Below are positions 45,676-57,590 of a stretch of DNA of 64,000 nt, one piece after another. The position numbers and the translations under genes are program-made. How positions within the stretch are numbered: the stretch's first letter is position 1; every line of letters begins with the position of its first letter. The notes beneath the pieces are model-generated. The model saw only the letters and a program-made list of their open reading frames with translations, had not been told where the DNA came from and searched no databases. The DNA is from Panulirus ornatus (Eukaryota; Arthropoda; Malacostraca; Decapoda; Palinuridae). The stretch lies in assembly GCF_036320965.1 (NCBI RefSeq), contig NC_092225.1:56682424-56746423 (forward strand). The letters are read 5' to 3'.

Positions 45676-45725
<50 letters not shown>
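45676..45725. repeat. (CT)n microsatellite
   Basis: A pure CT run of about 50 bp. Confidence 0.97.
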
Positions 45726-45728
<3 letters not shown>

Positions 45729-45805
45729 CCCAGAAAATTAATCTCTCTCCAGAGAATGATGAACAGTCTGGAAACAACAAAAGAACATGGCGATAAACAC
45801 AGGGG

Positions 45806-46400
45806 GAGATTAATCTGCTGGAGACCTCAAGGAGAGGAGGATTAATCTGCTGTGGACCTCAAGGAGAGGAGGATTAATCTGCTGTGGACACCAAGGAAGG
45901 GAGGATTAATCTGCTGTGGACACCAAGGAAGGGAGGATTAATCTGCTGTGGACACCAAGGAAGGGAGGATTAATCTGCTGTGGACACCAAGGAAGGGAGG
46001 ATTAATCTGCTGTGGACATCAAGGAAGGGAGGATTAATCTGCTTTGGACATCATGGAAGGGAGGATGAATGTGCTGTGGACCTAATGGAGGGGAGGATGA
46101 ATGTGCTGTGGACCTAAAGGAGGGGAGGATGAATGTGCTGTGGACCTAATGGAGGGGAGGATGAATGTGCTGTGGACCTAATGGAGGGGAGGATGAATGT
46201 GCTGTGGACCTAATGGAGGGGAGGATGAATGTGCTGTGGGCCTAATGGAGGGGAGGATGAATGTGCTGTGGGCCTAATGGAGGGGAGGATGAATGTGCTG
46301 TGGGCCTAATGGAGGGGAGGATGAATGTGCTGTGGGCCTAATGGAGAGGAGGATGAATGTGCTGTGGGCCTAGAGGACTAGGAGGATGAATGTGCTGGGG
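45806..46400. repeat. minisatellite, 32-bp unit, about 18 copies, two blocks
   Basis: Left block units are 'ggattaatctgctgtggaca' plus 'ccaaggaaggga'. Right block units are 'ggatgaatgtgctgtgg' plus 'acctaatggagggga' or 'gcctaatggagggga'. The switch is at about 46060 through one or two hybrid units ('gctttggacatcatgg'). Confidence 0.95.
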
Positions 46401-46743
46401 AGGTCAAGGCAAAGGGGACTACTCAGCATGATGAGTGAGAACAAGAGAACAGAACGCGCACACGGAATCAGATATTTTGTTGTCCCGATCAGAGAGGCTT
46501 GGGAGACGTGAAGGAACGAAATGAGAAAAGGAAAGATTCACCGAGAAGACTCTGAGGGCGGGAAAGCAACACCTCGGTTGGGAAGAGTCACCGAGTTAAG
46601 GATGTGGAGACGATGGACGGGCGAAAGAAATGAAAAAAAGAAATATCGAAGAATTTCCAAAATATGTCTGCAGGTGAAGCATTCACATGTTTACGTGAGT
46701 TTACATGAGAAAGACAGACAACAGGAGGCCTGATTGGCCCTCG

Positions 46744-46746
<3 letters not shown>
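46401..46746. other. unassigned sequence
   Basis: Purine-rich. No feature recognised. Confidence 0.5.

Positions 46747-46827
<81 letters not shown>
46747..46827. repeat. (GA)n microsatellite
   Basis: A pure GA run of about 80 bp. Confidence 0.98.
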
Positions 46828-46828
<1 letters not shown>

Positions 46829-46947
46829 AGTTTGGGGATGTTTCGTGGAAATGATGAATTACTAAGGGAAGATACTGGACGATGAATGTACCAGGAGACT
46901 ACAGGATCAGTGTGTTAAAAAAAGGAGCTGAAAGAAGCATCATTTGC

Positions 46948-46949
<2 letters not shown>

Positions 46950-47027
<78 letters not shown>
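46950..47027. repeat. (GA)n microsatellite
   Basis: A pure GA run of about 78 bp. Confidence 0.98.
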
Positions 47028-47029
<2 letters not shown>

Positions 47030-47875
47030 AAGAACCAAAGGAGGACTGATGAAGGCGTAATATAATACCCGCACTCCGGACACGAACTTAACAACAAATG
47101 CTATGCAAGACATGTTCCTGACTTGCACACATGTTTACACACACACACACACATACACATAAAACTACACACAGGAAATCATATATACAGTTATGCTAAC
47201 GATCGCATCAGAAAACACACCTCCACGTCACTAAGCATCTTCAAGCATATAATATCCAGCTCATCAATGCACCAGGTCACTCAAAGTGTCCAGGTAGAGA
47301 GGTCTTCTGGTCTCCTACCCTTCATGAATATGGTTTACCAGGTCTTAAAGTAAATCTCCAGGTTCACCTGTGCGTCCAGTAGCTTGGCAAGAGCCAGTGT
47401 CCAGTGATACCCAACGACTCAAGTGTGTTCACGTGAGGCTGATGGTAGAGTTTCCTCAGCGTATCTCAAGTCCGGCATCAGCCGAAGTTACTGGCCCAAA
47501 CTTGGGTCAGATGTCCCCAACAGGAACCAGAAGCCGGGGGGTCATCACTGTGGTGTTCAGCAGGTCCATCTCTACGTCAAACGTCACACTGAGGCTGGTG
47601 AGTCTGTCTCTTAAGTGCCAGCGTCACTTTTACCGTCAGGCTCTTCTGATCACCTCTTAGGACAGACCAAGGTCTGGCCGCAGCCACACACTCAACTCTG
47701 GTGATGCACGTTTATGTCCGGTTTAACGCAGTGGGACCTAATGATGCGAACAACTCAGGAACTACGAATCCACTGATACACTCGGACCGAGTGATGCACT
47801 CAAGACCAGAGGTTTACGAGTCCAGTCTTACTCTCAGTCCAATTGTATATTCAATTCTGGGTCTGCAAATCGATA
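47028..47875. other. unassigned sequence
   Basis: A short (CA)n at 47138-47156. Otherwise no feature recognised. Confidence 0.5.
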
Positions 47876-48095
47876 CAGTATTACACTCAAGTACACAAGT
47901 ACACTTATCCTGTGTTACACTCAAGTACATGAGTACACTTATTCAGTGTTACACTCAAGTACACAAGTACACATATTCAGTGTTACACTCAAGTACATAA
48001 GTACACTTAATCAGTGTTACACTCAAGTACATAAGTACACTTATTCGGTGTTACACTCAAGTACACAAGTACACTTATTCAGTGTTACACTCAGA
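47876..48095. repeat. minisatellite, about 34-36-bp unit, 6 copies
   Basis: Units share 'cagtgttacactcaagtaca' and 'aagtacacttatt'. Each unit itself holds two related 'aagtacac' pieces. Confidence 0.9.
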
Positions 48096-49335
48096 CACAG
48101 TTGTCACATCCGGTAAGACAGATGTTCAAGGTTACACTCATATGAGGTTCAGAGAGAGATTCACACAATGGTACACCCAAGATCTGTAGTACACTCGTCT
48201 AGTAATACACCCACATCTGGCAAATGTCCTTAGGTCCACTGGTAAGATCAAGTTCGCTTACTGATACGGTTATCAGCAGCGACATCAACCGATATTCAAA
48301 CGAACAGGTGAGGTAAAGTGCATCGATGTGGTCATGCCGTACATCCGGATCAAGCAATACATAAGTTCACCTTTCCGTTCGTAATGATACACCTTTTTTC
48401 CTTTGTCTTTTACACGTTCGAACCTCCGGTCAAGGATAAAAGTCCACATCAAGGCCGGGCCTTAATTGGAATACAGAGAGGATTTTGAGAGGGGAAAAAA
48501 GAAGAGACAAAGGGAAGTATTTAAGAATTTTGGAGGACGTGAACACCCTGTCTTTTATAACGTGCCAGGTCACGGTTACTGGGGAAAGACATGGGAGGGT
48601 ATAGAGTTCCAAAGCTTGGACGTGTAGGGAGAGAAACAGTTAACTAACCGACCCACAACTGAGTTATGTATCAAGACACATACATGGTAACACTACACGC
48701 AAATGTCCGATAAAGTGGAGGAAAATAGTGCCAAGCACAACCAGATGTACCCTCGGACTATACAGGCAAAATGAATAATGAATTAAGCTCAAGCTGCACA
48801 TTCAAGCCCGCTAAAAGTTCCATTAAGGTCCGGTGAAGTCGACCATCAAACACAAACGCGGTGGCGTAATTACTTCCAGCGACACAATCGCAGACAGACT
48901 CTGAGCGGTACGCATGTACTTGTCCTACACACGCAATTTTGCATTACTGATTACCTTATAATTAAGAAATGCGACACTATATTTTTTACGAACATCTGAA
49001 TCATTCTAAGCTGATTTTTACGAACATTTGAATCATTCTAAGCTGATTTTGTTCCCAGTATTACCCGTTCGTCACATGTGTGCACCTTTGAGTACACAGC
49101 ACCACATCCTGACCCCCACAACTCAGCCACGACGCACTATACTCAGTGCTGGTGCATGGCAAGGTGGCGTCTTGGGCGTGTGTGTCATGGAGGACTCCCT
49201 TGGAATATGAGGGAGACGGCGTTCACGTCGGGCCGCCATCTATGGCGTCCTGACAACGGGGAGTGAGATCACGTTGAATGAAAATATAGTGTTCTACAGG
49301 TAACGAACATCTGGTACCGCCTGAACAGTGGTTGA
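48096..49335. other. unassigned sequence
   Basis: No gene or element recognised. A short direct repeat 'gaacatttgaatcattctaa' / 'gaacatctgaatcattctaa' lies at 48989-49042. Confidence 0.5.
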
Positions 49336-49655
49336 GAACAGAATGTTGACTCTCTCATCGTTGAAAGAACAGAATGTTAACTCTCAACGGTAAGAGACCA
49401 AAATGTTGACTCTCTTTTAACGGTAAAAGAACAGAATGTTGGCTCTTTCAACTGTAAAAGAACAGAATGTTGACACTCTCTCAACGTTAAGAGAACAGAT
49501 TGTTGACTCTTTCAACGGTGAGAGAAGAGAATGTTTACTCTCTTTTAACGTAGACAGAAGAGAATGTTTACTCTCAGCGGTAAGAGAACAGAATGTTGAC
49601 TCATTTCAACGGTGAGAGAAGAGAATGTTTACTCTCTTTCAACGGTAACATAATG
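49336..49655. repeat. minisatellite, about 30-36-bp unit, about 10 copies
   Basis: Units share 'agaacagaatgttgactctc' and 'tttcaacggtaag'. Unit length varies with the number of 'tct' and 'ttt' bases. Confidence 0.9.
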
Positions 49656-49885
49656 TTTAAATGTTAAAGCTGTATTGGATACATCCCAGATTACAACACC
49701 ATTACACGAGAATTACCGCTGTTACTATTGCTTTCATTACCATAAAATGCAGGTCTAAATACCAGGTTAAAAGTTGTTTATATGGAGAGGAATACATGCT
49801 CATAAACCTCTCTGTACCGTGTGTCCTGCTACACCACAAGCCTCTCCCTGAGGGGAGGTTACCTCAGGGGCAAACTGTGTCCCTC

Positions 49886-50395
49886 ATTTTTGCCACTAAC
49901 GGCTTCCTTGAAACATACTGCTCCTGCCACTAGCGACTTCCTTAATACATGCACCCCTTGCCACTAGCGGCTTACTTGATACATATATCCTCTGCCATTA
50001 ACGGCTTCCTTGATATATACTTCTGCTGCCAATAGCGGCTTCCTTAATACATACACCCCCTGCCACTAGCGGCTTCCTTGATACATACAACCCCTGCCAC
50101 TAGCGGCTTCCTTGATACATACAACCCCTGCCACTAGCGGCTTCCTTGATACAGACACCCCCTGCCACTAGCGGCTTCCTTGATACATACACCCCCTGCC
50201 ACTAGCGGCTTCCTTGATACATACAACCCCTGCCACTAGCGGCTTCCTTAATACATACACCCCCTGCCACTAGCGGCTTCCTTGATACACACAACCCCTG
50301 CCACTAGCGGCTTCCTTAATACATACACCCCCTGCCACTAGCGCTTCCTTGATACATACAATCCTTGCCACTAGCGGCTTCCTCGATACACAGGC
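49886..50395. repeat. minisatellite, 34-bp unit, about 15 copies
   Basis: The unit is 'cccctgccactagcggcttc' plus 'cttgatacatacaa'. The first three to four units (49886-50040) are more diverged. Confidence 0.95.
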
Positions 50396-51744
50396 CGTCA
50401 CTGATGGCCACACACTCTCATCATCGCGAAATCGATCAAACTTCCGTCTCATTTCCACCGGCACAAAAACTCGCGTCCTTTTAGCGAGGGGTAGGTATCA
50501 TGTGTCTCACTCGTGTAGCCTTACAGATACCTATATTCAAGGTCTGCAAGTGTGGCAGGTGCTTCGTATACAACCTCAGTGTAAAGCCCGTCACACAGTG
50601 TGGTAAACACCAACGCAGCTCAGTGTGCCTCACCCAAGTATAGTGAATCTATGGTTCTGATAATAACGCATCAATCTAGCCGATCCTATGTCCCTATGGT
50701 CGATCTCTGGTATTTCTAAAGTGATAGGATCACAGTACGTCTTCACGAGTGGTGGTGACTCCAGCAAATGGGAGAGACAGATATGTCAAGTGGGAAGACT
50801 ATCATTAGCCAAGTGGAAAAGCAGGACAAGTTCTCTCAATTCTTTTTTCACGAGTTATAAGATCGCTTCTTTCGTAAGTAACGTCTGTGAGGTTCCCACG
50901 AACTAGTCAGCTTCTCGGTACCTGTATGTTACAAAGCTTACCAGACAGACGGTCAGCAGTGACGGGAGGTGAGCAGTGAACACATGACTTTATATAAAAG
51001 AAAAGAGAGAGGCAATGCCTCTCGTAACTAATCGTCTCTTCATTTGGTGGTTCGACCTTTAATGATACGGTTGTTTCTGTAACCTAAAGAATAAATCCTA
51101 CTTTCCTTAAAAGATAATCAGTACAAAAGTTTCCAATGTCTTGAATGGATAATGAAGACTGGCTTAAGAGAAGAAAAAATAAAACTGCTGTTCTTACAAA
51201 CTTCTCACTAAGACGAGACCCAGCATCAATAAATAATGTATAAGGAAGAAAAGCGAGACGATGAAACACAAATGTCATCTTCGCTGAAGGAAAAAAAGGT
51301 TCATTTAAAGGTTCATAGGTTCGAACACCGGAGTCTCCTGACAGCCAGCGAAGGACAGGACCAGAGTGAGATATGAATCATTGTAGATCACCAGAAGCTC
51401 ACAATCCTTCCTGAGATGCTGAAGGACAGGAGGAGAGGCCGTCAACCCTGCCGAAGGCACCAGCGAGGCGAGAGTAACCACCTCCCGGGACCCGAGCTGG
51501 TTAACGACACCTACGTACGTCAGAAGACTGAATGTGAACATCGACACCTCTCAACCTTTCACAGAAGGGACGGTCGCCTCCCCATAATGCACGTGTCTCG
51601 CCAGTAACCTTCACAATGATCTTCATGGGAAATCACTCGTTCTATAGCTCATTGACCGGCCATTACCTACTACCTCTGCCCCTAGCCTCCAGCCTGGCGT
51701 TGTAGAACGCAAGTTCCTGACACCCGCCTCATGGTCGGCCCCTC
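50396..51744. other. unassigned sequence
   Basis: No gene or element recognised. Frames under 90 codons. Confidence 0.5.
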
Positions 51745-52022
51745 CAGGGGATATGTTATGACGTAATGGATGACATCACAGGTCATCATCAGTGATTCCC
51801 TATGACGTAATGGATGACATCACAGGTTATCATCAATGATTCCCTATGACGTAATGCATGACATCACAGGTCATCATCAGTGATTCTCCATGACGTAATG
51901 GATGACATCACAGGTCATCATCAGTGATTCACCATGACGTAATGGATGACATCACAGGTCATCATCAATGATTCCCCATGACGTAATGGATGACCTCACA
52001 GGTCATCATCAGTGATTCTCCG
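51745..52022. repeat. minisatellite, 44-bp unit, 6 copies
   Basis: The unit is 'tgacgtaatggatgacatca' then 'caggtcatcatcagtgattc' plus 'tccca'. Every unit carries TGACGTAA, close to the CRE/ATF core TGACGTCA, and an AGGTCA hexamer. Confidence 0.94.
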
Positions 52023-52150
52023 GTCAACAATGACTCTCTGTTCCTCAAGTGTGTGAATCACATTCTGAACGTACAAGTTCCTGCCACGGAACACGTAACA
52101 TTGACGCTACTGGTCGAGTTTGTTCCAGGAACTCTGCCCTGATCACATGG

Positions 52151-52222
<72 letters not shown>

Positions 52223-52326
52223 ACTCTCACTTCCCCTGAGGGACAAGTCCAAAATGCACCCAGGGTCCACTCTTGCCTCCTCTCCAACAGACGCCTTCCC
52301 TCAGCCAGGGACGCAACCCCTCCCCC

Positions 52327-52362
<36 letters not shown>

Positions 52363-52560
52363 GTCTGCTGGCACCAGCCGCTTCTCCTGAACATCTCGGG
52401 TTCTTCTTCAGGTACGGCGGCTTGCCTGTCATTGTCAGAGATTCGCTCCAAATAATTCCATGTCTCCTGGACGCATGAAAAGCGCCAGTCCTGAGCTGCT
52501 TTGCCTCTGCCATATTACCTCCGGGAGGCAAACATGTCGGGAACTCATATCAATATTGGT
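52023..52560. other. mostly unassigned, with (CT)n and (CA)n
   Basis: It contains (CT)n/(TC)n at 52151-52221 (one 'cct' break) and (CA)n at 52329-52361. No gene recognised. Confidence 0.6.
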
Positions 52561-52564
52561 GAAG

Positions 52565-53697
52565 GTTCTCCAGACTCTCTTCCAGAAACTCCACACTCTC
52601 TCTTCCAGGGACTCCAGACTCTCTCTTCCAGGGACTCCAAACTCTCTCGTCCAGGGACTCCAGACTCTCTCGTCCAGGGACTCCAGACTCTCTCGTCCAG
52701 GGACTCCAGACTCTCTCGTCCAGGGACTCCAGACTCTCTCGTCCAGGGACTCCAGACTCTCTCGTCCAGGGACTCCAGACTCTCTCGTCCAGGGACTCCA
52801 GACTCTCTCGTCCAGGGACTCCAGACTCTCTCGTCCAGGGACTCCAGACTCTCTCGTCCAGGGACTCCAGACTCTCTCGTCCAGGGACTCCAGACTCTCT
52901 CGTCCAGGGACTCCAAACTCTCTCGTCCAGGGACTCCAAACTCTCTCGTCCAGGGACTCCAAACTCTCTCGTCCAGGGACTCCAAACTCTCTCGTCCAGG
53001 GACTCCAAACTCTCTCGTCCAGGGACTCCAAACTCTCTCGTCCAGGGACTCCAAACTCTCTCGTCCAGGGACTCCAAACTCTCTCGTCCAGGGACTCCAA
53101 ACTCTCTCGTCCAGGGACTCCAAACTCTCTCGTCCAGGGACTCCAAACTCTCTCGTCCAGGGACTCCAAACTCTCTCGTCCAGGGACTCCAAACTCTCTC
53201 GTCCAGGGACTCCAAACTCTCTCGTCCAGGGACTCCAAACTCTCTCGTCCAGGGACTCCAAACTCTCTCGTCCAGGGACTCCAAACTCTCTCGTCCAGGG
53301 ACTCCAAACTCTCTCGTCCAGGGACTCCAAACTCTCTCGTCCAGGGACTCCAAACTCTCTCGTCCAGGGACTCCAAACTCTCTCGTCCAGGGACTCCAAA
53401 CTCTCTCGTCCAGGGACTCCAAACTCTCTCGTCCAGGGACTCCAAACTCTCTCGTCCAGGGACTCCAAACTCTCTCGTCCAGGGACTCCAAACTCTCTCG
53501 TCCAGGGACTCCAAACTCTCTCGTCCAGGGACTCCAAACTCTCTCGTCCAGGGACTCCAAACTCTCTCGTCCAGGGACTCCAAACTCTCTCGTCCAGGGA
53601 CTCCAAACTCTCTCGTCCAGGGACTCCAAACTCTCTCGTCCAGGGACTCCAAACTCTCTCGTCCGGGACTCCAAACTCTCTCGTCCAGGACTCCATA
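52565..53697. repeat. minisatellite, 23-bp unit, about 49 copies, two blocks
   Basis: The unit is 'gggactccaaactctctcgt' plus 'cca'. The left 14-15 units read 'ccagactc' and the right 34 or so read 'ccaaactc', with a sharp switch at about 52910. The first units (52565-52630) have 'cttcca' in place of 'cgtcca', and the last two have lost bases. Because 23 is not a multiple of three, each frame cycles through all phases. The unit has no stop in either direction, so five frames of 374-440 codons are open. None is a gene. Confidence 0.97.
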
Positions 53698-53998
53698 TTG
53701 TGACTCGACTGCTTTGCCAGGGACTCAGATTCGTTCACAGGATCTCATGCAAGAGGACCCGCACTGCTGCTGCCCTGGCTGACAGACTTCATCCTGTATT
53801 CCACAGTCACGATGAGAACAAGAAATGATTTTAATGTACCCAGGACATTGACACTGATGGTATGTTATGAACCAGTGAATGGGTAATTACAAACCGAAGA
53901 TGGGGATGATGTTTGAACCATGGAATGGTATGTGTGTTAGACAGTGAATGTGTTAGGCATGAACCAGCGGTTGAGTGTGACGTTACGGAACCATGAGT
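53698..53998. other. unassigned sequence
   Basis: No feature recognised. Confidence 0.5.
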
Positions 53999-54212
53999 GA
54001 GTGGTGGCAGGTGGTGGCAGGTAGTTATCAAGTGTGGCAGGTGGTGGTAGGGAGCCACCGGTGTGGCAGGTGGTGGTAGGGAGTCAACAGTGTGGCAGGT
54101 GGTGGTAGGGAGTCATCAAGTGTGGCAGGTGGTGGTAGGGAGTCACCAGTGTGGCAGGTGGTGGTAGGGAGTCACCAGTGTGGCAGGTGGTGGTAGGGAG
54201 TCACCAGTGTGG
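53999..54212. repeat. minisatellite, about 29-bp unit, about 7 copies
   Basis: Units share 'gtgtggcaggtggtggtagg' and 'gagtcacca'. The first units are irregular. Confidence 0.92.
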
Positions 54213-54269
54213 TGATAGCCACTCGGGCAAGCTGTGTTGATCCTCTACCACAGGATAACGGGTCACTGG

Positions 54270-54622
54270 AGGGTGAGGGGAGTGAGGCCCCCGCCCGTGA
54301 CACTCCCCCCCAACCTGGCCTTCCTCACCTCCTGCCTACAATGAGGGGAGTGAGGGCCCCCGCCCGTGACTCTCCCCCCAACCTGGCCTTCCTCACCTCC
54401 TGCCTACAATGAGGGGAGTGAGGGCCCCCGCCCGTGACTCTCCCCCCCAACCTGGCCTTCCTCACCTCCTGCCTACAATGAGGGGAGTGAGGGCCCCCGC
54501 CCGTGACTCTCCCCCCCAACCTGACCTTCCTCACCTCCTGCCTACAATGAGGGGAGTGAGGGCCCCCGCCCGTGACTCTCCCCCCCCAACCTGGCCTTCC
54601 TCACCTCCTGCCTACAATGACA
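54270..54622. repeat. minisatellite, about 65-bp unit, 5 copies
   Basis: Units share 'aatgaggggagtgagggccc', 'ccgcccgtgactctcc' and 'aacctggccttcctcacctc'. The C-run in the middle is 7, 6, 7, 7 and 8 bases in successive units, so slippage is visible. Confidence 0.94.
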
Positions 54623-55155
54623 AGATTATCTCGTACATTTCCTGAGGTAATTTACACATGGAACAGCCGGGATTCATTCTTTATATTTATATTCCCTTCC
54701 GGCACGTTTAGTCCAGTTAATCACGAAGCTAAAACTGATAAAGGTTAAAAGTAAATCTGATCTCGGCAAAACTTCCGCATTTCCATCATCGGCGAAACGT
54801 AAAGATAATTCAAAGTAATTAAACTCGTACTCGTAATGACCATATGATTATCACAGGTGAATTCAGACCCCATAACACAACGCAGGTGAATGATATTCCA
54901 CAACAGAACACAAGGTTGAGACATTCCACTGCATGGTAAACGACAGGTGTGTTAGTACGTGAACAACCTGGTCCCTTGGCCTTGCTGAGCTCACCACAAG
55001 CTAGACAGCCCAGCTGGTGGGAGGACCAGCCACCCGGACCTCCCAACCCAGCTCTCGAGTCCATGATGAAGGTAGCTCTTGTGCCATGATCGCCATTCCG
55101 AAGACTGGATCTCTCAGTGTCCCATAGTCTACGGCGACGAATGGTTCTGTCCCTC
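54623..55155. other. unassigned sequence
   Basis: No feature recognised. A 125-codon minus frame (54819-55196) shows no motif. Confidence 0.45.
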
Positions 55156-55384
55156 CAGCTACTTCTGTTCTTCAAAGTGGTGTTCTCCAAGTCCAACCAC
55201 TTCTGTTCTCCAAAGTGGTGTTCTCCATGTCCAACTACTTCTGTTCTTCAAGGTGGTGTTCTCCAAGTCCTACTGCTTCTGTTCTTCAAGGTGGTGTTCT
55301 CCAAGTCCAACTACTTCTGTTCTTCAACGTGGTGTTTTCCATGCCCAACTACTTCTGTTCTTCAAGGTGGTGTTCTCCATGTTA
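55156..55384. repeat. minisatellite, 38-bp unit, 6 copies
   Basis: Units share 'ctacttctgttcttcaaggt' and 'ggtgttctccaagtccaa'. Confidence 0.93.
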
Positions 55385-56893
55385 ATCATCTTATTATACG
55401 TCTCTTAATATCATACATCTCCGAAGTTCATTACCAGCTTTAACTAATGACACGTAATATTCGAGTGAAAAATAAAAGAAAATCACTTTAGGAAAAATGA
55501 ATGACAATCGGTGAAGGCCACACAGACCACTCACCTCTGCCTCTCCTCACCAACACCAGTCGACATTTAGCGAGAAAATGTCATTTACTATTGATGAAGG
55601 AATTTCTTGAATGCTTAGTGCCGCAGCGGCTGAAAATGAAATAGATATCATGAACAGGATTTGCTGTCAGGTCAAATGTCATTACACAAAATGATTCTTT
55701 CACGCTATTCCCATCGTAAAACTCCAACTGCAGCAGCCACGGGCTATGTAACAATTCGCAGGGTTTACGAGTTTGATAGAAATTAATTTCACATTCAATT
55801 GTAGTTCGTTGCATGTTGCAAAATTCATATTCTCGTGCATACTTCCCTGTCGGAAAGGCCTGACGGTTAGCGGAGAAAATTTTGTTTCTGGCGTAAGAAG
55901 CATCTGTAACGTGAGTATCAGTGTAGCCTTCTCACTGTGTGAAAAACTCCCTACTTTCTTCACTGTTTCCTATGGAAGCTTTACTTCCCTTAGACTCCCT
56001 CTTTGACTTCCCGGAGTTACCTTGACCACATCTGTCAGTCTCCCTGCACGGGTCACTCCCATCCTAGAACACTGTACACCCAACGTTCCTCAGTTTTAAC
56101 ATGATCATGAGACTCCCGATGCCCTCAACACATCCTCCCAGGTACCTCGAGTCTCGGTACCTCCCTCCCACCGTCTCCTTGGCCAGCGCGCACTCTCTCT
56201 CTCCCTCACTACTACTACACACTCCCCGCGTTCTCGACTCTGTCACTGAGAGACGCCAGCATCCCACCAGTTTCTCCAAGACTGTCTTACATCCACGCCA
56301 CTTCAAGGGATATGGCGAGTTTTTACAACTACGAATTTGTTTGACACACCTCCACATAGGGTCCCTTATTGATGAGAATATGTTCGTATGACAGTTTACA
56401 ACACTCTGGATACCGATGTACAAGGTATGGAGACTCATCCATTAGTCAACATCAAGAAATATATAGCCTAGCTCCAGTGTATGCTTCCCATGCTAAGCAG
56501 CAAATCATCAATAATGCCATGGAGGGTTATCAATAATGGTAGGGTGGGGGTCAGCAATATTGCCATGAGGAGGGGGTCATTAATACTCCAACCATAATGG
56601 GAATTGTTACACAACACAAGGAAACAGAAGGCTGACACAGTGACACGTGATGCGAGGACATTTCAGCACTCGTGCCGCCTCTTCCTGTCTCTTCCCCTCC
56701 AGTGATGAAATCCTGCCATGAAGAGCACACATTATACGAAGGCCAACCGTCCGTCCCCACACAGTCATACAACAACGGTCATCGAAACTCGCACTGATAC
56801 TGGGTACATACAGGGTATGTGTTACTACGCTCTCATTGGAAGCAAAATTACTGTCTTACGTGGCTTTGATGCATGGAAATGATGTGCATTGTT

Positions 56894-56931
<38 letters not shown>

Positions 56932-57590
56932 CCTGGGTTTCACCGTACACCATCTACACTACTAACACACTGTTGGGCCGACGACATGGGGTGGTGATAT
57001 GTGTAAGCAAATCACATTACAAATTACTTTCTATGGGGGTTTCGTTAATGCACAGAAATCATATACTTTTTTTTCGGGAGAGGAGAGAGGGATGGGTTTC
57101 ATCAAACCCTGCTATACTACCACAGCGCTGGGCCGAGGACAAGGGAGAGTGAAATCTCCTAGCAAATTACTGGCTCTCATTCACCAACACAAGGTATAAA
57201 CAGTTATAAGAGAGAGTAGCCTGAGTTACCCTAGCGAGCGGTAAGAGGATCACTTACGCTTTCCCGCATGAAAAACAAAAAACAAAATGGATTTAACATA
57301 CCACAAAAGACTCCTCTAATGTATCACAAATACAAGCGTCTCACAACAGAAGATCGTACAGAATGGCGAGGTCTTGCCTATCTATCCTCTCTTCGCGGGC
57401 AAACACAGATCAGGGAGGTCCTACAGACCAGATATTGGATAATTTAAGTGACTTCAGTAGCTGTCAAGTACCCCTCCATGGCCCAGGTTGCTGTCTTTTA
57501 TTTCACGCTCATCCACACGTGAGTTACGGGCATTAACTCCTTAAATGCACTCTCTCCATCACACATTATACATTCACCAACACTATGTCT
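55385..57590. other. unassigned sequence
   Basis: A short (GA)n at 56896-56929. Frames under 125 codons without motif. No gene recognised. Confidence 0.5.

Noticed and set aside
52435..53782. Five long frames (374-440 codons) on both strands that look like large repeat proteins
   Set aside because: All lie on a 23-bp tandem repeat without stops. A repeat length not divisible by three opens every phase at once, and no flanking domain, signal or splice structure exists.
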